This document shows, piece by piece, positions 1-11,400 of a stretch of DNA of 64,000 bases (within the stretch, counting starts at the first letter, position 1; the number at the start of each line of letters is the position of its first letter). This stretch comes from Ceratobasidium sp. AG-K (lineage: Eukaryota; Basidiomycota; Agaricomycetes; Cantharellales; Ceratobasidiaceae): contig JAWNGF010000003.1 of assembly GCA_037039685.1 (NCBI GenBank), positions 4,624,571-4,688,570 of the forward strand, written 5' to 3'. The notes under the pieces are model-generated. The model saw only the letters and a program-made list of their open reading frames with translations, did no database searches and was not told the origin of the DNA. Position numbers and translations under genes: made by a program.

Positions 1-2218
1 TATCGACAAAGGGCGGGTGAGTATATGTTCGGTCAAGTCGGAAGGGAGGCGGCTCACCACGCCATATCAGTGAAACTACTGTAATGCAAGTTACTAAACA
101 TGCATATCGGCCCGGCTTGCTGGGTATCATATATCATGACCGTATCTTGAGTCGCAACTGCGAAAAGCATGCGGTAAGGCAACGCAAACACCGAATTGGT
201 CGTGGATTTTGCTGGCGCGCCATTATCTGACGAGGCAGGCGGCGGAAGACCTTTGTGTCCGCTGCTTGGCGTGGCCGGAACAGATCCGGGCCCGCTCATA
301 GAGACGTTTGACGGGGCGGGCGAAGGCGGTTGCGCCGTGCTCACGCTCGCGCCTCCAACGCTCGTGGCTGGACTGGATGAACCGCTCAGATCCACGTGTA
401 CGACTTGTTCCTTGCCAATCTCCAACGTGACTCGCTTCATCTCTCCTGGAGCGGCAACACCTGGACGCAGTTCGAACAGGAGCGGACAGAATTTGACTGC
501 CACACTCGCACGTTTGTACCCTGGGAGATGGGCGATGGGGTTTTGTCCGCTCGATAGTCCCGCTCGACCATAAATGTACACGCTCGATTGAATGGTTGCG
601 TCTGCGCCAGTTAAGGGTCGTTCTCGTTTGGGCCTCACGGGAGGGTCGTCGGGTGCACGACTCGAGGCACGTGAGCTTGGTGTGGGTGTTCCGGCGCGTC
701 CGGATGTCGTTGCCTCGAGGATGTGTGAATGATCTTCAAATTGTCCAGCGGGTGTGAGCATGAGGGCGCCGTCGGGACTAAAGGTCAGACGTCGGAAAAA
801 GTTGGTAAAGTTTTCGTCGCCGTAGAGTTTGGTCGCCCACGCGGCGGTGTTGGAACTCGTTGGTAGAGGGGTACGAATGGCAGGCAACGGGGGCATGGGT
901 GAAGGGGATCGGCCATAACGGCTCATGTTTGAGTGAGGTGGGGAAGGTGCTGCGGCTGAGCTAAATGAGGACCGACGCGAGGACGAGGGTGGGAACATGG
1001 GTGCCGAGGTATGAATTGGGGTGCTCGCAATGGACGTAGTGGGCGTAAGTGGTGCCGTAAGATGATTAGGACCTGTGGTGGGCGCCGAGGACGACGAGCG
1101 GTGCGATGGTTGATTCTGGCCTTGACTTTGGTTCGGTGTCGAAATAAGCAATGCTGAAGGCTCGCGATCAATTTCACTCTGGCGCTCGCTGGCAGACGTA
1201 ATAATCGACTCGCTATCACTGGCATTCGACTGGCGGCGCACCATACGAGGCTGGGGCTGGGGTGGTGCGTTTCGGCTGGGTGTTCGAGTATGCCTGACCT
1301 TCATTCGCGAGTTTCTGCCAACCGCGTGCGTCTCAAACACGCCGCGTTTCGTCGAAATCGCGTGCACATGGACAGACCGATCCGAGCTTTGGGTGGCAAG
1401 GAATTCGTTGAGCGGGTCCCAAGCGACACCCTGGACATAATGGGCATGTTCGGTGATTTCGCGAACAACAGTGCCATCTGTTGCATTGTGCACCCGCGCG
1501 GTGTTGTCTGTGCTACCGGTAACAATGTATTCCCCGTTTGGGCTCCAGGCGAGGTCGTAAACTTCGCGTGTTGTAGTCCTACGGAATATGTTGGTGGGCA
1601 GACGACCGGAAGACAGCGGGCGCTTACCGTATGACAACCCGGGGTCGCCAGTGCTCCTTCTCGTACTGCAGCTCCTCGGCGCTATCACCAAAGTTGTGTA
1701 CGGGTTTATCGGTCGGGGACCATATGGCAAGCATGCCATCATCGCCAGCGGACGCGATCAATTCACCTGACCGGCAGTTAATAAAAATAGGCCGAGATTG
1801 ACGTGGGACATACCATTTGGGCTAAAGCGCACCACGTTGACCGCCGCTGTATGTTTGCTGAGAGTAGCCAAGTATTCGACACGCGATGGCTGAGCTGGCG
1901 TTGCTTGGCCTGAAGGCGTAACATTCGGATATACCATCCATACCTATTCCGACCTGTCAGCCATGGTAGCGCAACAAGTACGGAACTCACCCGAATATTA
2001 TTATCTCCACCACCAGTTACTAGCCTATAAAATTGCCCATAACCTGGGCCCGACGCCTCCTTATCCTTCTCGCGACCTTGTTGTATTCTTGGCGCAACCA
2101 GTTTCTTGAGTTGGTTGACTGGCAGAGGCTGGACGTCGCACGCGTAGATGGGCTCGCTGTAGTTCTTCTCCGCGCTGTGATGCCACCGGATCTCGAGTGT
2201 CTTGACTCGTACGGACAT
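1..2218 (-). CDS. CAC2: Chromatin assembly factor 1 subunit B (p60/Cac2), WD40 protein, 3' end off window
   Basis: The product is the WD40 subunit of CAF-1, the nuclear complex that deposits H3-H4 on replicating DNA. The chosen ATG (2216-2218) gives MSVRVKTLEIRWH followed by an IYACDVQPLP segment, the typical start of the Cac2/p60 propeller, where the first blade carries the histone- and complex-binding surface. Spliced exons then give RLVTGGGDNNIR, a KHTAAVNVVRFSPNG blade, ELIASAGDDGMLAIWSP, REVYDLAWSPNGEYIVTGS and HAHYVQGVAWDPLNEFLATQS. A low-complexity Ser/Pro/Thr-rich stretch of roughly 150 residues interrupts the propeller, as is common in fungal homologues, before FRRLTFSPDGALMLTPAG and YRMLFAVATQDTVMIYD. 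At least four introns are visible, one splitting the VVIR/TTTREVYDLAW junction near 1570-1635. The last visible exon ends at a GT donor near position 52, so the C-terminus lies outside. Family identity is firm; exact exon ends were placed by eye. Confidence 0.88.
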
Positions 2219-3248
2219 GGCGAAGTTGGCAGGCGTGGTCGTGGTCTGTGTCGCTGATCGCCCCTGGTATGTAGTGGAAGCTTTGGGCGTGCTTGGCACA
2301 CTGGTACTATACAGTTCAGGGTCCGTCCAGTCAGCAGACCAGCCCACCCCCGCTCTCCTTGCCACGAATGTCATTTTAGTCTCCCAGGCGAGAGAATGGA
2401 AAGCAAACAAAGAATAGCCTCACACATCATGAAATTCAGCAGTTATTGGAAGCGGGCAAAAAATATGAGAAGATGATAGGTACGGAACTCCATTTATCGT
2501 CTGCGTAACCTAAGTTTCATCACGGAAATCCCTATTTAGTCACTTACCGCTGTAGACCGCCGCGGATTGCATACATACACCCCCATGTCTCGTCTTCCAA
2601 TTCACCCTATCACGAGATTGCGTAGTATACTGAGCCCCTGAAACCAAGGGAGCTATATTGGAGGTCATATGAACCATTTGCCCGACTCTCGACACGGAAA
2701 TACAAGGCGGACTTCGCATGTGGGCTTTATCTAACTGTTTACAGCCTTGGCAAAGGTATCATAGCATGACAGCATATACATTACCCGTGACCCCCGACCG
2801 CCTAGAGGGATAGGCAATCAAAGGCGCACTACGTCGCCCTAAACAGGGCCAAGATATATATGATTTTTTTATGGTACTGGCTGTGATCTAGTAGTAGATA
2901 CGCACGACTAGTCTTGGAAGACCGAACACTCGGTTTGAGCATGTGAAAAGTGGAAAATTTATCATCTACACCAAAGGCTAACTCTCACTCTAAGCTATTC
3001 TATCTAGGAACCAAGGAGTGGGTTGCACTGCTTCGATGGCCGCTATTTTGTGATGTGAGTGGCAATTTGGCCATACACGATGCACAGGTTTTTGATTTCG
3101 AGTATGAGCTACCGTAACCCTCCGGCTCAAGCCGTAATAAATACTCCTACTTTAGGTCAATCACTAAGTGACGAGCAGCTCTATATTAATATCAAGTTGG
3201 TACGGTTACGGTTTAGTCCGTTAGAATGCAGGATTCAGAGCAATTGTA

Positions 3249-3470
3249 TTGGTTCCAATGTTGGTTCCCGAGCTGTACTGCATACTTCCAGCCGAGACTG
3301 AAGAACACTCATTCGGCCGAGTTATATTTGAATATTTCCAACGGGCTACACAACATTGGAAGCTTACAATCTGCAGGCTCTTGGCTTCGCAGAAATGGTA
3401 TAGCTTCGTTGAGCATCCCAAAGAATTGGAGGCTGCCGGATGGATTTATACCGTAACACTATTGTACTGA
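3249..3470 (+). other. Coding-like open stretch, unrecognised
   Basis: This 73-codon open frame contains segments such as ETEEHSFGRVIFEYFQRA and EHPKELEAAGWIYTV, whose mix of charged and aromatic residues looks more like a real exon than chance translation. It ends at TGA 3468-3470. No ATG opens it. An upstream frame around 3120-3220 (LSDEQLYINIK) followed by a possible GT...AG interval could be a preceding exon. I do not recognise the family. It may be the last exon of a small gene or a relic of one. Confidence 0.25.
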
Positions 3471-3740
3471 GTATATGCTAGCTGCCAGTCGTATCTAGGG
3501 TTGAGAAAACTATAGAACTCGAAGATTACCAGAATCTGACCACGTTCTAAAATACGAGCTCTACGGATATAGCCTATTATCCAAGTAGTTGGGTTACTGT
3601 AAGTCATACTGTATCATGAAGTCGCGGCAGCCAAATCAGCGATGTGCTTATTCGCGGGAATTGGTCTTACAGTGTTGCCCAATGGTGAACCGCGCCTGTT
3701 GATCAATACCTCCGAAAGGATTTCACTGTATTGCGTGATG

Positions 3741-4011
3741 CTTCTTCGCTCGGAAGTCTGGAATCATGGATCTACAAACTCCGCTACGTGGAGACCATGA
3801 TGTCATGTGGCGGTAGCCACCCTGGAATCAGTCGTTTGTTGATCAGTAGCCACCACATGACACTGGTCATCCGCCCTGTCCGAGGGCTCTTAATCAAAGA
3901 AGGAGTTAACACGCACGCAGGAGGCTGTTGTGATCGATCTTTGGACCCAAGTAGTAACTTTGAATAGTTTGTGTCACACGAAGATCCATTTTGGACATAT
4001 CACCTTGCGCC
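3741..4011 (+). repeat. Dispersed upstream repeat, copy A (before RBR copy 1)
   Basis: This stretch matches 8133-8385, before the first VLIG-type gene, with gaps. Shared blocks in order are CTCGGAAGTC, ACAAACTCCGC, TTGATCRGTAGCCACC, CATGAC, GGAGTYAMCA and TTTGGAC. It includes the GTGGC-N4-GCCAC palindrome at 3807-3820. Both copies end roughly 100-170 bp before a start codon, so this is probably duplicated promoter DNA, not a mobile element; no terminal repeats or coding sequence are visible. Confidence 0.6.
3807..3820 (+). promoter_or_regulatory. GTGGC-N4-GCCAC palindrome upstream of RBR copy 1
   Basis: The sequence is GTGGCGGTAGCCAC, an inverted repeat with a 4-base spacer, 360 bp before the ATG at 4180. 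Another GTAGCCAC half-site follows about 30 bp downstream. The same palindrome recurs before the three VLIG-type genes, which suggests a shared transcription-factor site. The function is inferred from recurrence and position only. Confidence 0.45.
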
Positions 4012-4026
4012 ATAAAAAATTGCCAC

Positions 4027-4033
4027 TATAAAA
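4027..4033 (+). promoter_or_regulatory. TATA box of RBR copy 1
   Basis: TATAAAA lies 147 bp before the proposed start codon at 4180, between repeat copy A and the coding region. The spacing suits a core promoter followed by a short 5' UTR. Confidence 0.4.
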
Positions 4034-4179
4034 GCAAGCGTGCCCTATCGGCCTGTCCCCGGTCTGTGGGTGCTTGTGGAGCCAATTCACTTCTACCTAA
4101 TCTGTCTTGAACGCTGAGCATATTATACATTAATCTTTTTATCTTGGTGCCACTCGGCAATAAAACGGAAATATCGAAA

Positions 4180-7016
4180 ATGTCGACGCCTGCTCGAATT
4201 TTATCGTGGATCTTCGATGGGTCACGAAACTACACCAGGTATTTCGTCAACACAGCCCAATTCATATGCTCGACCTGACCCTTCTGACCATCAACAGAGA
4301 TCCAGAGCTTCTCACCCCCCCTCCTTGCGACAATCCCAAGAGCTTTGCTTCCACAACGAGCCCAGAGGTAAGAAATCTACTTCATGTCGACCCCTCTAAC
4401 TCCCCATCGCTGTAGGAGTTCACAAAGCGTCCTACTATTGAAGAAGACGACGACGAGTTCTACGATACTTTTGCACCGAATGATCCAATTTCGACTCGAT
4501 ATGATAAAGGGAAGGCCAATGCACTTCCTTCCTGTGCATCGACACCTCCAGTCACACTGGCCAAATCTGCGGCCCAAAATATTCTCTACGGAGGATACCA
4601 TATCGCTACATTCAAGGGCACAAGTCATTACTCCCGAGGTGGAAGTTCGACCTGTGGGCTTGCGAGCCTGAATGCGATCCGGTTGGCGTTCAAACTTTAT
4701 GGCGAGATAAAGAATGGAGAGGAGCTTGTAACCAAGCTTGTGAGCGAGGAATTTGCAGAGGTGATTATCGATAGTTAGTAAAAGTGGTTCATATATCAAC
4801 GAGTTGGAACCCGTAGGACGTCATGGCTATTACAGCTTCGTGGTCAGATCGATCGCAATTGGAGGTCGAGCCCATACTGGAGCTGCCGATGTTTTCGAAT
4901 GCCTTTCGGGTTCTTGACGTCCAGTATAGAGAACTACAATACAAAACGTTCTCAGACCTTCTTCTGTGAGTTGATTGTTCACTGGCCACATATAAGCTAC
5001 GCCGGTACTGAACCATCACCATAGCTCACTCAAACCGGAAGAGGCATTGATTGATCCTCGTGCGGCGTGTCTCACACGCACTCCAGAAATAATCGCCATA
5101 GTGCACATGCCCATAATCGGGCTAGGTAATGCAATTGCGCCCGCGCACCACCGTCGGGTTGATTCCGTATACATCGTATTCGATTCCCATCCGCGCCCCA
5201 ATCATCCGAATGGAGCTGGAATCCAAGTGTTCCCTCCGGATCCAATAGACTATGTGGCTGAATATCTTATGGGCTTATTCCAAATTGACGAAAAACTAGT
5301 CAATGATCCGCATTTTCAATGGCAAGTTCAACTCCTGGGTCAAGTTTCATACCATGTGCTTGCGCCGGCTGAAACCCGCAAGACGCCAACCGAATGCGAC
5401 CTCAACATGGGTTTCCTAACCCTGCTTACCGAGATCAGGCGAAAGCTAGGAGACGAACAGGCGGAGAAGCGTGTTTTACAGAGACAGTCTCACCTCTTGG
5501 AACAGGAGATCTTGATGCTTAAAGAAGCCAACCAGCAGATGCAAGATGAAATCAAGGAACTGAAAACACTAATCGAGCCTGCTTTGTCGTGTAGGTCGGA
5601 CGATGCTAGATGGGAGTGGCAAGATAATCACAACAACCGCGATACGAAAGGAAAAGGACGTGACAGTATACAAGATGCCTCGAGGTCGAAGCCCGGTTGT
5701 AGTCGGACTTCCCGGCTCAACGTTCCCTCTTGGCGGGAAGCCACAGATCAACTCGGGGCACTTCCCGCCATACCATCCCAGCATCTAGACACCCAACCTC
5801 ACACTATGCTTGCAGGTTCCAGTCATATAGCTACGGCTGAACCCTCGAGCTCCGAGGTTCCCGACATCAGCGCGCAAGTCTCGAAAATGATGCGAGCGCT
5901 CGAGCGAGCACTGGTCGTCCAACGCGGAATTGACCAAAGGAATGAAGCATTTGCCTTCGAGACCTCGATTGCGCCAATAGAAAACCCACCATAGTTTGAC
6001 TGTTGTCGTATTTGCACGGAGAATTTTGTCGACGAAGACATTGCAATTGTGGAGGGATGCGGGCACTTGTGTTGCCGTGACTGTATGCGCGGCGTTATTC
6101 AATCCAAGATCGAGGAGCGTCGATATCCCATTCCGTGTCCATTTTGTATGGCTGATGCGGATATGTCAAGTCCTCTTGGCACTGGAGGCGGTGAGTACAT
6201 ATTTGTGGTACTGCGATGGCATTGTGGGCTTAGAGTATGACCAGCGATTCAGGCTGGACTGGTGGAAACTATTGGCATTCCAGCGGAGCTCTTCGAGATC
6301 TTTACCGAAATGCAGTTGGCGGAGCATTCGGTTCTGGTTAACTGCCGCAAGTAAGCAGAACATATTAGGTTCTTGATCTGTGCTTAAAATCTGCCATTTA
6401 CCTCCCAGATGTTCGTCGCCACAAAATTTTGCCTTGATCCTAATCAAATAACACTAACATCTTTCATTTCTAGGCTCCGGGTCGGCGTTTATTGACCGTA
6501 AGGACTACGAACTAATCGAAGTGGTCACCTGTCCGATTGTTGGGTGCACTCACTCGTGGTGCAAACAGTGCAATCAGACCATTGAAGACAAGGCGAAGCA
6601 CTCCTGCGATGGAAGCGCCGAGCTTGAGTCACTGATGAGCCAGCAAGGATGGAAGGTCGGTCGCCTACTGATACCAGACTGGAGGACCTAACCTAATATA
6701 TGTTCGTAGTACTGCCCAGGTTGTCGTGCTCCAGTGGAGAAAATTGACGGGTGTAATCACATGAGTGTGGGTGTTAATTCGGATATTGTTGTTTATACTC
6801 TATACGCGGGCTGATTGGTTCTCGTGTTGCAATAGTGTAAGACTCCGGGGTGCAATGTGTAAGTCGCTCAACCTAAATTTTACTGGGTACGATCGTAATG
6901 ATGACCCCTGTAGGCATTTTTGCTATCGCTGTGACGTCGTGATAAGTCGTGGAGGCACGACTGCAGAAATGCTTTCGGCCAAGAGTGCCCATTATCGTTC
7001 TTGTGTGCTCCGCTGA
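4180..7016 (+). CDS. Peptidase-like + RING1-IBR-RING2 E3 ubiquitin ligase, copy 1, interrupted by one in-frame stop
   Basis: The start ATG 4180 opens MSTPARILSWIFDG, aligning with the first exons of the three sister genes. In order the product has a Gly-rich segment with STCGLASLNAIRLAF (Cys codon 4653-4655), an exon rich in acidic and aromatic residues (DVMAITASWSD), VFDSHPRPNHPNGAG (D-x-H at 5182-5190), a coiled coil at about 5420-5580, a disordered linker, RING1 (ICTENF...CRDCMRG...CPFC), an IBR (CPIVGCTHSWCKQC...HSC) and RING2 (YCPGCRAPVEK, GCNHM with Cys 6752-6754, HFCYRC), ending SCVLR-TGA. RBR ligases pass ubiquitin through the RING2 Cys, and that Cys plus its His are present. The defect is TAG at 5992-5994, where the sisters have a Lys just before RING1; the frame stays open afterwards. 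It may therefore be a pseudogene, a split product, or hide an extra intron ending at that TAG. Introns are short, and the RING2 exons are small. Confidence 0.8.
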
Positions 7017-7257
7017 AGCAGTGTACAAGGCGATACATATCGGCCCTGTAACTTTTATGGGCCAAAACCAGACAAGGGTATTTGAAGATATTGAGGAATT
7101 ATATGTACAGTTCTCGGAGTATTCATAGGAGAACTAAGCACGATCAAGTATACTGTATTGTGCGTGACCATCAAAGCGATTTCATAACCGCACGTGTGTC
7201 ATCAGGAGCTCCCACATTCTATCGCAAACGTACTGGGCTACCTAACTGCCGTAGCAC

Positions 7258-7938
7258 ATGGCGCTACAAGGTCCAGAACCAAAGACTAACGAGGAAACAT
7301 TGTATATTCTTAAGGTAAATAATACGCCTCTATCTGCTTCCTGGTATGCGCATAGTGTGATGGTATGAAGTCAAGAACACTCGCCGTGTCCTGGAAGCCC
7401 AGCAGGAGGGAATCAAATCCTTGGTTTGGGTACTTCAAAAGCGAAAAGAGTCTGACCTACGCCGAATGCTACAAGCTCATTCTAAACTGCCCTACCCAAA
7501 ATCTGGGTGCGAGTTGTGGGCTTCGGTATTCCTTATTTCGCGACGCGAGTGATAATCAAACCCTAGATGTTATTGCTTTACACCTTAAGTGTGAAATATT
7601 GTGCTGTAGCCCGGGAACGAGGTGTAGCGAGTCTTCCTGCTGCGGGTGGTTCGATGCGCAAGGAGCGGTTGTAGATTAGTCTTACGCCGGTACAATGATT
7701 ATCAGCGCATGGGGTCGAGAGCTATCAAATGTGGCCCGACGTCGGCAGAGAAATATCACATGCTTCTAACCAAGTCAAACCAAGAACGCCAGCTCGAGGC
7801 GCTCATCTGGACGAGTTTCATGTAGGTCTAGAATTCTCCAGTGGACTCAACTAATATGCTTCGTGTAGGCTTTCGAGATATCTAGGTTATGCACCAGGAA
7901 TCCACCAAGTGACTCAGCGCCTGGATGGATATCTGTAG
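7258..7938 (+). CDS. Possible small spliced gene, family not recognised
   Basis: ATG 7258 opens MALQGPEPKTNEETLYILK and stops at a good GTAAAT donor (7315). Further coding-like segments follow: VLEAQQEGIKSLVWVLQKR with RRMLQAHSKL at about 7370-7530, then RSGCRLVLRRYNDYQ and SAEKYHMLLTK to ALIWTSF at about 7629-7826. A GTAGGT...GTGTAG intron near 7828-7869 joins to MLSRYLGYAPGIHQV and RLDGYL-TAG at 7936-7938. The last junction keeps frame and restores a Met codon, which supports real splicing. The first junction does not: the available acceptors (7355, 7370) put exon 2 in another frame, so the gene is either mis-modelled by me or decayed. The segments are helical and charged, without Cys/His clusters or P-loops. 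It could be a relic of a larger gene. Confidence 0.3.
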
Positions 7939-8132
7939 GCTCAGCTTCAATGAATGGGATAGTAAATCGCAAATTATTACTGACCGATAATTCTAGGGGG
8001 CGAGAACTGACTTCGGAAATCTCCGCATACGACTAGCGGTGGTTCAATGTGCTGATGACAATGCGTCAGTTAGGGGTGCTTCACAAACTGGAGCAGTAAA
8101 AAAACTCTATGTGTAATCTACTGGAGAGTACT

Positions 8133-8385
8133 TCTCACTCGGAAGTCAAGTACAAACTCCGCAAAATGAGGGTCTTGATGTCAGGTGGCTGTAGCCACTC
8201 CGGATTAAGTAATTGGTTGATCGGTAGCCACCGCATGACCTAGCTTTACGCCCCGATTTTAGGAAGTTCGATAAAAAAGGAGTCACCATGCGCGCAGTCA
8301 ACTGTTTGGCATCGGCCTCCAGGCCCAGTCAATCATAGCCCTGGCTCGCACAAATATCCGGTTTGGACGCAGTGTTGCGCTCCTC
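8133..8385 (+). repeat. Dispersed upstream repeat, copy B (before VLIG-type copy 1)
   Basis: This is the partner of 3741-4011 and shares the ordered blocks described there, but lacks about 15 bases after CGGAAGTC and has diverged at many sites. It ends about 100 bp before the ATG at 8486. The fact that two different gene families carry it suggests exchange or co-duplication of promoter DNA. Confidence 0.6.
8185..8198 (+). promoter_or_regulatory. GTGGC-N4-GCCAC palindrome upstream of VLIG-type copy 1
   Basis: GTGGCTGTAGCCAC lies 288 bp before the ATG, inside repeat copy B. A GTAGCCACC half-site follows about 27 bp further on, the same arrangement as before RBR copy 1. Confidence 0.45.
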
Positions 8386-8485
8386 AAATATTTACCCGTT
8401 CAAAAGCGAGTGCATCCCGCTGCTGAGCCTTGTGTCTTCCCCACGTACTCGTATCAGACCTTTAACCTGAGTTTGAATCGTATTA

Positions 8486-11400
8486 ATGCCACCTTTCAAT
8501 ACCGACCCAGGCATTCCGCCTGGCATATTCGACCAAGGCAGGCTTAGGAATCTGCCACCAGATCACGAACGCTCAATGTACGGAATTTTTTTTGACATGC
8601 TAATAGCGATATAATTTTTCACATAATGACTAGAGAGCGGCCTCAGGCCTCCCACGACGCTACTCAAGTTCCTCTCCCGCCCGCTTCACCATTGGAGCAG
8701 GTCATTCTGACAGGTAGGCTTTTCTCTACAATCCCACCTAAGTGTTGGTCGATTTGTTTGACCAAAGATTTCCACCAAGTTTTCGAGCGGGCGGGTGACA
8801 AGCAAGGTTCCAGTGGCTCAAGTGGCAGGTCCCGACCCGGGGATTCCCGGCCAGTCATAGTCAACAAGTCATTGCAACCACCTGAGCCGACTGGCGACGA
8901 TTTGTTGTCCAACGTACCCAATCTATTTCGTCTATTGGATTTATATCAAGAAAATGGCTCCAGCGGGCTAGGTGAGTGTGGCTATAAGTCAGCTGAACGG
9001 TTGGCGCCCACCCTGACACTGCCACCACCACAGTGGAGAAGGTTTTGATCGACCAGTCTTCTCTTTGTCGCTTGCTTAATACACTCCTGCCTGGTTCTTA
9101 TGAGTCGGTTTCAAAAATTAACTTCAAAGCACTCGATAGGGTATGTTTACGTATACGTTGGTGTTTGCTGTTTCCGAACACTTACCCATGACTCGAACTC
9201 AACAGCTGAAGATCAGACCGTTGGGTGTTTATGGTTCGAAGCTCGAAATCTTAAAGTTTCTTCGCGGGGTCGGTTGTCTTAACGGTATAACGTGGGCTTT
9301 TTTCTCTGTGCATCTTTTGACTTGATCATAATGTTCGCATTTGTTGGGCCACCAGCCAAGGCTTGCTATCATGTGCGGTTGGGACGCCAACCGATCTTCG
9401 ATCTGGACTGTATCTGGCTCTACCTCTTCAACCTTCTAGCACCGAATCCGAAATTCACCAGGCTTATATCATATATTGGCCCGAAGATACAACGTGGGAA
9501 GACCACGCTATTTCTTCAGTCCGCCGTAATCGAGTTACTTTCATACGGTAAGCGTGCCATAAGGTTCAATCTGCCTGAGCCTGAGATCCCCTGCGTAGCT
9601 ATCTCTCCAAGTTGACGGACCAAACCGTGGCGCTCATATCTCCACAACAAGCGAACAAAATCGTCTGGGCGCCCGGTGTCCGCAATGCAAACACTCCAGG
9701 AGGGCGGGTCGAGAGTTTCGAAGAGTCGCGCATGTTTTCCTTTGAGGTTGCCAAGTTGGTGGAGCAAGACGAGGATGCGATTGCCACAGAGGGATTTACG
9801 GTATGCTTGCGTTCAAAACATGACATGGATTTACTCATGAGTTGTTTGATAAGATTCTGCCTGACCAACGAAGAATTCCAAACATTATGAGCTCCGGCTA
9901 TACGTCCTTGGTTCCAGGCGAGGAAGTCTCCGGCTTGTTGGTTTCTGCCCATAAACCTGCTCACAGTGTCGCTGAAAAGTTCAGCGATGAACTCTACCCC
10001 ACAACTCTGCGGTCAATGGTCGAGTGAGAATATGTGAATTATGTGTATTATTGGCGGTTGACCCGATAATCTTGGTATAGGTCAAAGAAACGTCCGATTG
10101 TACTCGGAGATCTATCCCCTGAACAATTGAAGATACTTGGGGACCATGGCTTACGGGGGCTTTATCCGGAGCCTTTCGCCAAGTATAGCCAGAGACTGAC
10201 GCTCGAGGAGGCGGAGCGCAAGGAAGAATATAACTCTAGCATACGAGTCATGGAGGAGAAATTCGAACAAGACAAACCTTTGCTGCGCCGTACGATTGTC
10301 CTAATGATACGCATGCACTACGCTCGAGTCTACCCGTAAGTCTGGCTTGTATCATCTTATCGCTGGTCTTTGAGCGTATCCTCTGATCAAGGTCCGTTGA
10401 AACCTCGGTTGACCTGGCGGAACTAGAGGCAGCAGAATTTGGTACATACCTAATCCAATAAAAAAGCGTCTCGGTTGCTTACATCGATTCGCTGTGCTTA
10501 GTCCAACTTAGGAAAAAGTACCGTGACCTGGTGACCGTTCCTGATGACATAAGGAGGGAGTCGAAGGCTCATATCATTGATGACGAAGAGTTCAAGAACC
10601 TCAAGTTGGCGTGGCGCACGATCCGTGACTATCTGGTTTCGGATCCACTTCCCTCGCCCAATCGTCAGGTTGAATTTGTCAGCCAGGTCCTGGGCTCCGG
10701 GGATGACGACGGAGAGTGGACAACGGTACATAAGGATCACCGGGGAAAGCATGGCTTCAAGGCGTCTCTTCGTGCTATGGCGAGCTTTTTTGGATACGAA
10801 GCCAGGGCACCAAGTCAAGAGCTTCCTGACCCAGAATTCATTCGTGACCTGCGGCCTCTCGCGTCAGCATATCCTGTGGTTGTCGAACTGACGGATCGTA
10901 TAACCCATTGCCTTCAACTTTATTTGGAGAAGTTGGGGAACAAGTTGGTGAAACGGTATCTTGAGAGGGTAGTTGAAGCGGAGAAACGGCGTCTAGTTTC
11001 TATCTTTGAACTGGAACGTCGCGAACAAGAGCGAGTGGAGATCGCCGCGGCCGGTTCAGCTCTGTCTCATGACTTGAAGCTTGCTATGCCTCCCAGTAAC
11101 TCGTGAGTAAAATGATTTATTCTAACAACGAAGATACAATTAACGTTTTACTTTATCAAAAGTAGAAACGTGACGCGCGTGAACTTTGTGGAACAGGAGC
11201 ACTCTCGTTACTCATACTGTGCGCTATATATATGTTTCAGGGTACTCTCATGCACTTACACACACAATCAGCTCGGTATCGGGTTCGTGGAGAAAGGGTC
11301 GAAGAGCGCAAGGCCCGAACTGGGTTTACGATACATCCCTTTGCGCTGACTGAGCATGACATACAACAGTGCCGAGCAAATGAGTCACATGTTCCCGAAC

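Larger units (their letters stand above)
2219..4179. other. Intergenic region between CAC2 and the first RBR gene
   Basis: This 2-kb divergent intergenic region holds no gene I can name. One stretch (3249-3470) reads like a coding exon and is listed separately. The right third carries a diverged copy of a repeat also found before the first VLIG-type gene, with a GTGGC-N4-GCCAC palindrome, and a TATA box. The part from about 2420 to 3000 shows nothing recognisable on either strand. Confidence 0.5.
7017..8485. other. Interval between RBR copy 1 and VLIG-type copy 1
   Basis: This 1.5-kb gap carries a possible small spliced gene of unknown family (7258-7938, listed separately) and repeat copy B with its palindrome close to the next start codon. 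Nothing else is recognisable. Confidence 0.4.

Noticed and set aside
196..573. Plus-strand open frame of 125 codons
   Set aside because: It is the antisense shadow of the low-complexity exon of CAC2.
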